In this document: positions 1 through 7,051 of the stretch, in pieces
Layout of the letters: every line of letters starts with the position of its first letter
Position numbering within the stretch: the stretch's first letter is position 1
Origin: JBCAWW01 sp045106675
GTDB lineage: Bacteria > Bacteroidota > Bacteroidia > J057
Assembly (NCBI GenBank): GCA_045106675.1
Contig: JBGCFA010000308.1
Coordinates: forward strand, 1-19,162
DNA length: 19,162 bases
Direction: 5' to 3'
The notes under the pieces: model-generated
What the model was told of the DNA's origin: nothing
Seen by the model: the letters and a program-made list of their open reading frames with translations, nothing else
Databases searched by the model: none
Translations under genes and position numbers: made by a program

Positions 1-969
1 TTCGTGGATGATGATGAAGTCAAAGTTGAAGGCATTATTTTTATAGTTGTTGCCATAAGCGATGCCACTTTGATGTTCCATGCCCCAGTAGCTAGTTTCG
101 ACTAATGCATAACCGTCTGACCAGAAGGGATATTCACCAAAATACTTTTCGAAGCAAGCCAGCATCCCTTTGACTTGCTTGAAGTGCTCTACTGCGGCTT
201 CTTTATTATCGCGAAGTACATAGTATTTGAGTTCGTGGTAGCCGCTGGCGTTTTGGTAGAGCTCAGTAAATTTGACATAGTCACCGATTTGTAAGCTGAG
301 GTTGTAGCTATTTATTGGATTGCCGATGAAATAGGTCCATTTCGTAAACTGGCCTGGTAGGTCTTCGGTAGCTCTAAGATTGCCGTTGGATACGACATAG
401 CTGCCTTTGGGATAGATGACCGAAAATTGGAGTGAATCGGGCTCATCTGATAAGTGATCTTTAAGTGGCCACCAAGAACTGGCGCCGAAGCCTTCGCAAG
501 CAACATTGATCCAATCATTTCCATTAGGATCTTTTTCCCAAACAAAGCCACCATCCCAAGGCGGACGTTTCGCTACTTCTGGGGCACCTGCATAAAGAAC
601 TTCGATCATTTGACGACTGCCTTTGAGGATGCGTTCTGGGAAGCGGACAAAAACTGCATTATGCTCTCTACGAAACTCAAGTGTTTTACCCTTCCAAGTA
701 ATAGAGGCTATATCCATATTGGCAAAGAGATCGAGCTGTAGCTCTATGAAGTTCTCTACTGTAACGAAATGGATTTTATTGCTGCCAGCGATCCTACGCA
801 GTTTCGCATCGACCTTGATTTCGAGCTCGTAATAATTTACATCAAAGCAAGTACGTTCGGGCCGCAGCATACCGCGCAAGGTATCAGCACGGGTGAAAGT
901 ATGCTGAGTTTGCGCGTTGAGGGCGCCCAAAGAAAAAATCAATAATAGGAGTAGAAAACTGCGATTCAT
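1..969 (-). CDS. M1 family metallopeptidase (aminopeptidase N-like), partial, C-terminus beyond left edge
   Basis: This is a zinc aminopeptidase that would trim N-terminal residues from peptides in the periplasm or at the cell surface. Read from the ATG at 969, it gives 323 residues and is open to the first base of the window. Residues 1-20 form a signal peptide ending LNAQ. The following part matches the all-beta N-terminal domain of M1 enzymes. Residues 295-302 read WGMEHQSG, the family's GxMEN exopeptidase motif in the variant common in Bacteroidetes, with Glu298 the substrate-amine anchor. The last two residues, His322-Glu323, follow FDFIII and should begin the zinc motif HExxH, so the catalytic half lies outside. 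It diverges from the oxidoreductase gene at 1087 across 117 bp. The family is clear; exact specificity cannot be told from this part. Confidence 0.88.
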   Translation of the reverse strand, partial: MNRSFLLLLLIFSLGALNAQTQHTFTRADTLRGMLRPERTCFDVNYYELEIKVDAKLRRIAGSNKIHFVTVENFIELQLDLFANMDIASITWKGKTLEFRREHNAVFVRFPERILKGSRQMIEVLYAGAPEVAKRPPWDGGFVWEKDPNGNDWINVACEGFGASSWWPLKDHLSDEPDSLQFSVIYPKGSYVVSNGNLRATEDLPGQFTKWTYFIGNPINSYNLSLQIGDYVKFTELYQNASGYHELKYYVLRDNKEAAVEHFKQVKGMLACFEKYFGEYPFWSDGYALVETSYWGMEHQSGIAYGNNYKNNAFNFDFIIIHE

Positions 970-1086
970 TTGATTTGGGGTTTGAAACAGCAAATTACAC
1001 AATATTGAAGAGAGTAGAATTCTGCTTATTGATGTCTATACGATTTTGCTTCTTTTTATTCTGCCGCAAAAAACTGAGTTTTCGAT

Positions 1087-2193
1087 ATGGAAAAGCAAGA
1101 CCCTAATATCAAGCGCAGACAGGCGATAAAGACACTTTCGATGGGAGCATTGGGTTTGGCTACTATGCCGCAAATGATGGCTTCTTGTGCACAGCCCAAC
1201 GCCAAAAAGCTTGGAGTAGCCTTGGTGGGTCTAGGCAACTATAGCAATATCATGCTAGGGCCAGCGCTGCGCGAAACGCAAAATTGTCAACTTACGGGCT
1301 TGGTTACAGGAAGTCCTGCTAAAGCCGAAAAATGGTCCAAGGATTTTGACGTTCCCCAAGGGAATATCTACAACTATGAAAACTTCGATGAGATCGCCAA
1401 TAATCCTGCGATTGACATTATCTATATCGTACTGCCCAACTTTATGCATGCCGAGTATACAATCAGGGCCCTCAATGCTGGTAAACATGTGATCTGCGAA
1501 AAGCCGATGGCCATGAATCCAGAAGAATGTCGGCAGATGATCAAGGCGAGTGAAGAAAACGAGAGATTATTGTCAGTCGGCTATCGTCTGCACTATGAGC
1601 GACATCATCAGCGAGTTATGGAGTTGACAGAAGAAAAGCCTTTTGGTCCGGTTAATTTTGTGGAGGCTGGCCTCGGTTATCATATGCCTGATCCACATAT
1701 CTGGCGCTTGCAAAAAGAGCTTGGCGGTGGTGGCGCGATCATGGATTTAGGCGTTTATTTGATCCAAGGCTGTCTCTATGCAGTAGGGGAGGAGCCAATC
1801 GCAGTTACGGCTCGTGGCTTCGTCAATGATACTACTCGCTTCAAGGATATCTATGAGACGATGACTTGGCAATTTGAGTTCCCTTCGGGAGCGATCAGCA
1901 ATTGTACGACGACTTATTCGTCCTATGTAGATCGCCTGCATGTGAGTTGTTACAAAGGTTGGTATGGACTCAGTCCTAGTTACGGTGGGCGAGGTACCCA
2001 AGGCTACTATCGCAACGATCCGATGGGCCTTGAAAAAGTCAATCAACAAGCTCTTCATATGGACGATTTTGCCAACAGTATCCTCCACAATGAAGCCGTC
2101 AAAGTCGGCGGTGAATTAGGCTTGAGGGATATGATTTTGGTCGATGCGATTAAGCGTTCCGCGGATAGCGGTGGGGAAAGAATAAAACTCTAA
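1087..2193 (+). CDS. Gfo/Idh/MocA family oxidoreductase with Tat signal (glucose-fructose oxidoreductase-like)
   Basis: This is a 368-residue NAD(P)-dependent sugar or polyol dehydrogenase of the Gfo/Idh/MocA family. Residues 9-36 hold a twin-arginine signal (KRRQAIKTL, then a hydrophobic stretch) ending in MASC. Cys34 could be acylated, so export folded through Tat and possible lipoprotein anchoring are inferred. The Rossmann fold begins at 42, with GLGNYS at 48-53 as the nucleotide loop. Glu138-Lys139-Pro140 is the family's EKP motif. GGGGAIMDLGVYLIQ (about 213-227) carries Asp220 and Tyr224 in the catalytic helix. Tyr in place of the more usual His is as in glucose-fructose oxidoreductases, which are also periplasmic with tightly bound cofactor. 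The substrate is unknown. The ATG has no Shine-Dalgarno sequence. The gene's stop codon overlaps the end of the opposing lipoprotein gene by 4 bp. Confidence 0.88.
   Translation: MEKQDPNIKRRQAIKTLSMGALGLATMPQMMASCAQPNAKKLGVALVGLGNYSNIMLGPALRETQNCQLTGLVTGSPAKAEKWSKDFDVPQGNIYNYENFDEIANNPAIDIIYIVLPNFMHAEYTIRALNAGKHVICEKPMAMNPEECRQMIKASEENERLLSVGYRLHYERHHQRVMELTEEKPFGPVNFVEAGLGYHMPDPHIWRLQKELGGGGAIMDLGVYLIQGCLYAVGEEPIAVTARGFVNDTTRFKDIYETMTWQFEFPSGAISNCTTTYSSYVDRLHVSCYKGWYGLSPSYGGRGTQGYYRNDPMGLEKVNQQALHMDDFANSILHNEAVKVGGELGLRDMILVDAIKRSADSGGERIKL
2153..2171 (+). repeat. Dispersed hairpin element, copy A (inside the Gfo/Idh gene)
   Basis: AGCGTTCCGCGGATAGCGG, with CCGC/GCGG stem and loop GGATA. 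It lies near the 3' end of the oxidoreductase gene, where its codons give Lys-Arg-Ser-Ala-Asp-Ser-Gly, about 20 bp before the stop codon. Confidence 0.7.
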
Positions 2194-2822
2194 GGCTTGA
2201 TCTCTCCAAAGCGCCAGATGTATCCCATTGAAAGTTGGCTCACAACATTTTTGTTGAAGACACCTCCACCATAAGACATGGCAAACCTATGCTTATTGCC
2301 TGTCTGGAAATTGATCGAATTGAAAAAAGCGGCATTCGAGTTCGTGAAAATCTTTTGCGAGGTCAACATAAGTGCCGGGGCATAGGTGAAGGAAAATTTT
2401 TCTCCCTTATAAAAAGATATGAGCAGAGGAATCCTTGAAAAGTAAATAAGTTCGCCTTGACCGGCAAAGGCACCTACTTTGGGATAAATCGCAAGGCCAA
2501 ATTTGGGTGTTTTTTTACCAATGAGACCAATCTTAGCACCAAAGCTAAGGCCATCACTAGTCGATAGGCTGATACTATAATTGGTATTGTAACGGGTGCC
2601 CCATGAGTATTCTAAGGAGGGATAAATCGCTAGGTGGGGAATCAATTTATTGGTGAAAGAAGTCTGAGGATCACTCAGCTCTACTACTTGAGAATCCGTA
2701 CCGACTGTGAGCGATTTTTCGCCCTTTTTCAAGGGTCTGGCATCATAGAGATTGGTCATTTGGCAGGCATTGAGCGATAATCCTATCCAAAGGGTGAGTA
2801 ATGCAATAGATCGATTTTTCAT
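2190..2822 (-). CDS. Hypothetical outer-membrane-type lipoprotein
   Basis: This 210-residue protein has a lipoprotein signal peptide: Lys-Asn-Arg, a hydrophobic core and the lipobox LNAC, with Cys20 the expected acylated residue. The mature part has no recognised domain. It is rich in Gly, Ser, Tyr and Phe and in alternating short strands (for example GLSFGAKIGLIG, RFAMSYGGGVF), ending in SMGYIWRFGEIKP. A final aromatic strand of this kind is typical of small outer-membrane beta-barrels or of proteins related to the OmpW/porin-like superfamily. I infer an envelope location; the function is unknown. The gene points towards the Gfo/Idh gene and their last codons overlap by 4 bp on opposite strands, leaving no room for a terminator. 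Confidence 0.75.
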   Translation of the reverse strand: MKNRSIALLTLWIGLSLNACQMTNLYDARPLKKGEKSLTVGTDSQVVELSDPQTSFTNKLIPHLAIYPSLEYSWGTRYNTNYSISLSTSDGLSFGAKIGLIGKKTPKFGLAIYPKVGAFAGQGELIYFSRIPLLISFYKGEKFSFTYAPALMLTSQKIFTNSNAAFFNSINFQTGNKHRFAMSYGGGVFNKNVVSQLSMGYIWRFGEIKP

Positions 2823-3000
2823 AGTTTTATTTATGGGCTAAGACATATCCCTTTGGGCAAACCCCTATTGGGGTCAAATAAATTCGTCAATTTGATTGAG
2901 CTGCAAAAGACAAAAGCATCACAACTCCTTCACTGTATTTGAGCGAGTTAGAGGAAATATGGGAGGCAGTTTGTTAGTGGGATTTTGACGGATTGAGCTA

Positions 3001-3019
3001 AGCGTTCCGCGAATAGCGG
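3001..3019 (+). repeat. Dispersed hairpin element, copy B (intergenic)
   Basis: The sequence is AGCGTTCCGCGAATAGCGG. CCGC and GCGG can pair around a five-base loop. It shares all 16 fixed positions with copies at 2153-2171, 3523-3541 and 9974-9992, and is the only exact copy outside a gene. GAATAGCGG recurs 44 bp downstream at 3063-3071. Confidence 0.75.
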
Positions 3020-3127
3020 TATAAATAAATCGTACCCAATATCCGAGAGTTTAGCTGCCGTTGAATAGCGGGACTTATGTCTTGGTCAATCTTCAATGAT
3101 AGCTAGGAAATGAAGTGATCCTTAATG

Positions 3128-3135
3128 TAAATTTG
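3128..3135 (+). promoter_or_regulatory. Candidate -7 box for the 476-residue protein gene
   Basis: TAAATTTG fits the Bacteroidetes -7 consensus TAnnTTTG and ends 19 bases before the TTG start at 3155. No convincing -33 TTTG was found at the usual distance. Confidence 0.35.
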
Positions 3136-3154
3136 ATTTTGCATTGATTGATCA

Positions 3155-4585
3155 TTGAACAATTCCAAACTCATCCAGATGCTGCGCTCGCTCAAAAAAA
3201 CTGAGCGCAATCGCTTTGTGCGTTATCTCAATTCTCCCTACCATAATACGGACGAAAAACTGGTCGAATTGACGGAGCTGCTTTTGCAAGAAGAAGGAGA
3301 GCTAAGCCGTGAACTCTTAGACGCAAAACTCTTTCCGGGAGAAGCCTTTGAATACCCTCGTATCAGCAACCTTTTGTCTTATATCACGGGACATTTGGAG
3401 GATTTTTGGGTTTGGGAGCGATTACAACACGACTCCGTCGAACGCAAGAAGTATTTGCTACAGACGATCAAGGAACGAGAACTGTACGATTTATTTCAAA
3501 AGGAGAGCGATCGTTTGTTGCGCCGCTTTTCGCGGAACGCTCATCTCGATGAAAACGACTACTTTCATTTGCATTGGTTGGAGCTAGAAAGGGATGATTA
3601 TTTTCTCCGGGAGGGAAAGCGCAAGGACAATCAAAGTCTGGTCAATCAGATAGAAGCTTTGGATCGATTTTATGTGATCTCAATGCTCAAAAACATCTGT
3701 CAACTGGTCAATCGGCAGAACATATTACAGACAGAGGGGATTCCTTATTTACAGCGAGCCTTCATTGAGTATATGCAGGTGCATCATCAGCAATATGCCG
3801 ATTCGCCCGTAATTCAGGCTTATTTTTATGTATTGCTTTGCTTAACGGAAGAAGAAGAACCTACGCATTATGCCAATCTCAAAGCTTGCTTGCAAGGGGA
3901 AAGTGATCAACTCGCTTTAGAGGAGCGTGAGACCCTTTATCAGTATGCGCGCAACTATTGTATCAAGCAAGGTAATCAAGGCCGGACGCAGTACCTGAAC
4001 GAGTTATTTGGGCTTTATCAGCAGATGTTGGCCAAGGAGTTGATCTTTACTGATGGCTATCTCGGGCATGCGGACCTTAAAAACATCGTGGCCTTAGGAG
4101 TACGCTTGGGACAATTTGATTGGACGGAGCGTTTTTTGTCCAGCATCAAAGAGCGGATTCAACCTGACAAGCGAGAAAATGCATTGGCATATAATCAAGC
4201 GCAGATATTTTTTGCGAGAGGGTCTTATCGTTCCGCGATGCGGCTCTTGACTCAAGTCGAATTTGAAGATGTCTTTTACTATCCTGGCGCGAAGACTCTT
4301 TTGCTCAAGATCTACTATGAGTTGGACGATCCGGATGCCTTAGCTTCAATACTGCACACTTTTGGTACATGGCTCCAGCGCAATCGTCTTTTATCTCCCT
4401 ATCAAAAAGAAGTGCATATCCAGCTGATCAGATTGATGCGTAAGCTACAAGCTTTGCGTTCGCGTAAGCAGGCTACAGGAGCAAAGGCAATCGTAGCGGA
4501 TAAAGCGCGACTTTTGGCCGAAATCTCACATACTCAAAAAATCAGTCAAAAGGCTTGGCTAGAGGAGAAAGTGGGAGAATTATAG
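3155..4585 (+). CDS. Hypothetical helical protein of 476 residues, probable TTG start
   Basis: I do not recognise a named domain. The protein is almost entirely helical and charged, without signal peptide or membrane segment, so it is probably cytoplasmic. It begins with a conserved-looking module, SLKKTERNRFVRYLNSPYHN, followed by regularly spaced helices (for example ENALAYNQAQIFFARGSYRSAMRLL near 345-370) that resemble TPR-type repeats and suggest a scaffold. Uncharacterised Saprospiria proteins of about this size that begin MxxSKLxxLLxxL...SPYFN are known to me only as hypothetical. That pattern supports the TTG codon at 3155 as the start over the ATG at 3179, since MNNSKLIQ would be lost otherwise; an in-frame TGA lies just upstream at 3149. 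The gene stands alone, 177 bp before groES, and carries two copies of the dispersed hairpin element. Confidence 0.75.
   Translation: MNNSKLIQMLRSLKKTERNRFVRYLNSPYHNTDEKLVELTELLLQEEGELSRELLDAKLFPGEAFEYPRISNLLSYITGHLEDFWVWERLQHDSVERKKYLLQTIKERELYDLFQKESDRLLRRFSRNAHLDENDYFHLHWLELERDDYFLREGKRKDNQSLVNQIEALDRFYVISMLKNICQLVNRQNILQTEGIPYLQRAFIEYMQVHHQQYADSPVIQAYFYVLLCLTEEEEPTHYANLKACLQGESDQLALEERETLYQYARNYCIKQGNQGRTQYLNELFGLYQQMLAKELIFTDGYLGHADLKNIVALGVRLGQFDWTERFLSSIKERIQPDKRENALAYNQAQIFFARGSYRSAMRLLTQVEFEDVFYYPGAKTLLLKIYYELDDPDALASILHTFGTWLQRNRLLSPYQKEVHIQLIRLMRKLQALRSRKQATGAKAIVADKARLLAEISHTQKISQKAWLEEKVGEL
3523..3541 (-). repeat. Dispersed hairpin element, copy E (inside the 476-residue protein gene, antisense)
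   Basis: On the minus strand it reads AGCGTTCCGCGAAAAGCGG. The host gene runs the other way and reads through it as Arg-Phe-Ser-Arg-Asn-Ala, unlike the peptides encoded by copies A and D. Confidence 0.7.
4229..4243 (+). repeat. Possible degenerate copy F of the hairpin element
   Basis: CGTTCCGCGATGCGG matches the element's core with the loop shortened to three bases (CCGC-GAT-GCGG). It lies inside the 476-residue protein gene. It is weaker than the four exact copies and could be chance. Confidence 0.35.
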
Positions 4586-4592
4586 ATGGACC

Positions 4593-4642
4593 TGTCAAAA
4601 TGGTAGCTGTTTATGACAAGCTTTCTGCCAATCTGACAAGCT
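4593..4642. promoter_or_regulatory. Inverted repeat with TGTCA/TGACA sites upstream of groES (candidate operator or activator sites)
   Basis: The left arm TGTCAAAATGGTAG (4593-4606) and right arm CTGCCAATCTGACA (4625-4638) are inverted copies agreeing at 11 of 14 positions, 18 bp apart. Each arm is itself close to TGNCA-N3-TGNCA. In addition TGACAAGCT is repeated directly at 4614-4622 and 4634-4642, 20 bp apart. They lie about 50-100 bp before a sigma-54-like element, a usual distance for activator sites. The binding protein is unknown. No CIRCE element (TTAGCACTC-N9-GAGTGCTAA) is present. Confidence 0.5.
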
Positions 4643-4667
4643 GACGCTTCAAATCGCACACACAATC

Positions 4668-4687
4668 AGGATTTGGCAGAGAATCCT
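4668..4687. promoter_or_regulatory. Small inverted repeat in the groES leader region
   Basis: AGGATT at 4668-4673 and AATCCT at 4682-4687 form a perfect 6-bp palindrome around TGGCAGAG, just before the -24-like element. It has no T-run, so it is not a terminator; a protein site is possible. Confidence 0.3.
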
Positions 4688-4690
4688 CCT

Positions 4691-4707
4691 TTGGCACATT
4701 TTTCGTT
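4691..4707 (+). promoter_or_regulatory. Sigma-54-like promoter element upstream of groES
   Basis: TTGGCACATTTTTCGTT has a perfect -24 TGGCAC. At the right spacing the -12 part reads TCGT where TTGC is expected, so it is degenerate. It lies 56 bp before the groES ATG. No TAnnTTTG box was found in this gap, which makes the alternative-sigma reading more attractive but unproved. Confidence 0.35.
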
Positions 4708-4762
4708 CCCCTCACGACATAAATTAGCATCAAAATAAACTCATATTTCAGAGACTATTGCT

Positions 4763-5038
4763 ATGGCAGTAAACATCAAACCTCTTGCAGATCGTGTGTT
4801 GGTAAAGCCAGCTCCCGCCGAAGAAAAAACAGCTTCCGGACTTTATATTCCTGACACAGCCAAAGAAAAGCCACAGCGTGGTGAAGTAGTAGCTGTCGGA
4901 CCAGGTAAAAAAGACGAGCCTACAACCGTAAACGTTGGAGATACCGTCTTGTACGGCAAGTATTCAGGAACCGAGATCGCTCTCGAAGGAGCTGATTATT
5001 TGATCATGCGCGAATCAGACATTCTCGCTATTATCTAA
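4763..5038 (+). CDS. groES: Co-chaperonin GroES
   Basis: This is the 10-kDa lid of the chaperonin; seven copies cap the GroEL ring and close the folding chamber in the cytoplasm. The 91-residue length is normal. The N-terminus IKPLADRVLVKP is the family signature strand. The mobile loop that docks onto GroEL is about residues 20-38 (EEKTASGLYIPDTAKEKPQ), including the hydrophobic LYIP tip. GEVVAVGPGKKD and LYGKYSGTEI follow at the usual places and the protein ends SDILAII. It lies 57 bp before groEL and almost certainly shares its transcript. The upstream region carries the inverted TGTCA/TGACA sites and a sigma-54-like element. Confidence 0.98.
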   Translation: MAVNIKPLADRVLVKPAPAEEKTASGLYIPDTAKEKPQRGEVVAVGPGKKDEPTTVNVGDTVLYGKYSGTEIALEGADYLIMRESDILAII

Positions 5039-5095
5039 ATTCAGCTCGCATTATTTATTATTTAACAAACGCTAGAAAAAAGACTAAGAAATATC

Positions 5096-6751
5096 ATGGC
5101 AAAAAAAATCGAATTTAACGTTGACGCCCGCGATCGCCTCAAACGTGGCGTAGATGCCTTGGCCAACGCCGTTAAGGTTACTCTCGGTCCTAAAGGCCGT
5201 AATGTAGTAATCGATAAGAAATTCGGTGCTCCTAATATCACCAAAGATGGTGTTACAGTAGCAAAAGAAATCGAGCTAGCTGATCCTATCGAAAACATGG
5301 GCGCTCAGATGGTAAAGGAAGTAGCTTCCAAAACAGCAGACATTGCTGGTGATGGTACTACTACTGCCACTGTACTTGCTCAGGCAATGGTGCGTGAAGG
5401 ACTTAAGAACGTTACTGCTGGAGCTAATCCAATGGAGCTTAAGGCTGGTATCGACGAAGCGACTAAAATAGTCGTTGCTGAACTACAAAAAGTGTCTAAG
5501 CCGATCGGTGATTCAAAAGAAATCGCTCAGGTTGCGACTATCTCTTCTAACAATGATGTAGAAGTAGGTAAATTCATCGCTGATGCGATGGAAAAAGTTG
5601 GTAAGGACGGTGTGATCACTGTTGAAGAAGCTAAAGGCCTTGATACTTACCTAGAGGTAGTAGAAGGTATGCAGTTTGATCGCGGATATCTTTCGCCTTA
5701 CTTCGTAACTGATCCTGACAATATGCAGGTTGATATGGAAAACCCATTCATCCTCTTGTTTGATAAGAAGATCTCTCAAATGAAGGACCTTCTTCCTATC
5801 CTAGAACAAACAGTTCAGACAGGACGTCCTCTTTTGATCATCTCTGAAGACGTAGACGGAGAAGCACTTGCTACTTTAGTAGTAAACAAAATCCGTGGTG
5901 CACTGAAAGTAGCAGCTGTAAAAGCTCCTGGTTTTGGTGATCGTCGTAAGGCAATGTTGGAAGACATCGCTATCCTTACTGGTGGTACTGTAATCTCTGA
6001 AGAGCGTGGTTTCAAATTGGAAAACGCTACGATAGATATGTTGGGACAAGCCAACAAAGTTACTATCGACAAAGACAATACAACTGTAGTTAATGGTGGT
6101 GGAGACAAAGCGAACATTAGTGCTCGTGTAAACCAGATCAAAACTCAGATTGAAAATACTACTTCTGACTACGACCGTGAAAAGCTACAAGAGCGTCTTG
6201 CTAAGCTTTCTGGTGGTGTTGCTGTCCTATACGTAGGTGCTGCTACAGAAGTAGCGATGAAAGAGAAGAAAGACCGCGTTGATGATGCCTTACACGCTAC
6301 GAAAGCAGCTGTAGAAGAAGGAATCATCCCAGGTGGTGGTGTTGCTTTGGTACGTACGATCAGCGCTCTCGAGCCTGGACGTGGCGGTATCAACGACAAA
6401 TTCTTGAAAGGTGATATGGGTATCGGTGTTGCTATCGTACGCCGTGCACTTGAAGAACCTCTCCGTCTGATCGTAGAGAACGCTGGTCTTGAGTCTGGTG
6501 TAATTCTTAATGAAGTACGCAACTCTGATCAAGCTGATTATGGTTTCAACGCTCGTGATGAAGTTTACGAAAACTTCTTCGAGACAGGAATCATCGATCC
6601 TACGAAAGTTACTCGTAGTGCATTAGAAAACGCCGCTTCTATCGCTGGCCTTCTCTTGACTACTGAGTGTGTTATTACTGACGAACCTGAGCCAGAAGGT
6701 GCTCATGACCACGGACATAGCCACGGCGCTCCCGGTATGGGCATGATGTAA
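5096..6751 (+). CDS. groEL: Chaperonin GroEL
   Basis: This is the 60-kDa chaperonin, a tetradecamer that folds proteins with ATP in the cytoplasm. The protein is 551 residues, the normal length, beginning MAKKIEFNVDARDRLKRG. The ATP site is shown by KVTLGPKGRN and by GDGTTTATVLA with Asp86 (equivalent to the catalytic magnesium-binding Asp87 of E. coli). The equatorial-domain segment ATKAAVEEGIIPGGGVAL and the C-terminal equatorial part are intact. The tail is unusual: in place of plain GGM repeats it has an acidic stretch, then four histidines in GAHDHGHSHGAPGMGMM. Codon use is more uniform than in the neighbours, as in highly expressed genes. A strong terminator follows directly. Confidence 0.98.
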   Translation: MAKKIEFNVDARDRLKRGVDALANAVKVTLGPKGRNVVIDKKFGAPNITKDGVTVAKEIELADPIENMGAQMVKEVASKTADIAGDGTTTATVLAQAMVREGLKNVTAGANPMELKAGIDEATKIVVAELQKVSKPIGDSKEIAQVATISSNNDVEVGKFIADAMEKVGKDGVITVEEAKGLDTYLEVVEGMQFDRGYLSPYFVTDPDNMQVDMENPFILLFDKKISQMKDLLPILEQTVQTGRPLLIISEDVDGEALATLVVNKIRGALKVAAVKAPGFGDRRKAMLEDIAILTGGTVISEERGFKLENATIDMLGQANKVTIDKDNTTVVNGGGDKANISARVNQIKTQIENTTSDYDREKLQERLAKLSGGVAVLYVGAATEVAMKEKKDRVDDALHATKAAVEEGIIPGGGVALVRTISALEPGRGGINDKFLKGDMGIGVAIVRRALEEPLRLIVENAGLESGVILNEVRNSDQADYGFNARDEVYENFFETGIIDPTKVTRSALENAASIAGLLLTTECVITDEPEPEGAHDHGHSHGAPGMGMM

Positions 6752-6774
6752 TCTGCGACCAGTAGATAGATTAT

Positions 6775-6808
6775 AGGGCTGGTCTGCCATTGGCAGGTCA
6801 GCCCTTTT
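6775..6808 (+). terminator. Rho-independent terminator after groEL
   Basis: AGGGCTGGTCTGCC (6775-6788) pairs with GGCAGGTCAGCCCT (6792-6805) through 14 positions, two of them G-U, around an ATT loop. It is followed by a short T run. It starts 23 bp after the groEL stop. Confidence 0.88.
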
Positions 6809-6871
6809 ACTTTGCCGGATCATTGCGTGATATTTTGTATATTCTAAAAGGAATTACTAAAAACTCTCGTT

Positions 6872-7006
6872 ATGAATATCTTCGGTACGATTATTTTAAT
6901 TGCTGTTTTAGCTGCTGTTGGTTATTTCGTCTATTGGGCGATCAAGCGTACAATGCAGGATCAAGGGTCTAGTGTACAGGACCGGCAACGGCGGGCGAGG
7001 CGATAG
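6872..7006 (+). CDS. Small single-span membrane protein (44 residues)
   Basis: This short gene lies between the groEL terminator and fur. From the ATG at 6872 it encodes 44 residues: MNIFGTIILIAVLAAVGYFV (1-20) forms a membrane helix continuing to about Ala23. A polar linker and a very basic end, DRQRRARR, follow. The positive charge suggests the C-terminus is in the cytoplasm. No family is recognised. Support comes from the hydrophobic helix with the expected charge bias, a clean ATG, and its fit into the otherwise empty 244-bp gap with a terminator before it. It could be co-transcribed with fur, 45 bp downstream, although a -7-like box lies between them. Confidence 0.6.
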   Translation: MNIFGTIILIAVLAAVGYFVYWAIKRTMQDQGSSVQDRQRRARR

Positions 7007-7020
7007 TGGTAGATTTTTAC

Positions 7021-7028
7021 TACTTTTG
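7021..7028 (+). promoter_or_regulatory. Candidate -7 box for fur
   Basis: TACTTTTG matches TAnnTTTG exactly and ends 23 bases before the Fur ATG. The -33 element is not recognisable at the usual distance. Confidence 0.35.
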
Positions 7029-7051
7029 CTAGCCGAAAAAAGCGCATTACT

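Larger units (their letters stand above)
2823..3154. other. 332-bp intergenic region between divergent genes
   Basis: No gene is visible in this gap. It should hold promoters for the lipoprotein (leftward) and for the 476-residue protein (rightward). It contains a small hairpin, ACCCC-TATT-GGGGT, at 2861-2874, one exact copy of the dispersed hairpin element at 3001-3019, and a related half copy (GAATAGCGG) at 3063-3071 inside a weaker CCG...CGG inverted repeat. A -7-like box lies at 3128-3135. Confidence 0.6.

Noticed and set aside
2861..2874. ACCCC-TATT-GGGGT hairpin as a terminator
   Set aside because: It lies upstream of both flanking divergent genes, has a short stem and no T run, so it does not end a transcript.
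4586..4762. CIRCE element for HrcA control of groES
   Set aside because: I looked for TTAGCACTC-N9-GAGTGCTAA and close variants and found none in the gap.
5815..6532. Long minus-strand frames opposite groEL (108, 117 and 80 residues)
   Set aside because: They are shadows of a highly conserved gene, have low-complexity Ser/Thr/Arg composition and no start signals.
6790..6972. 60-residue frame starting within the groEL terminator
   Set aside because: It begins inside the terminator stem and overlaps the better supported 44-residue membrane protein in another frame.
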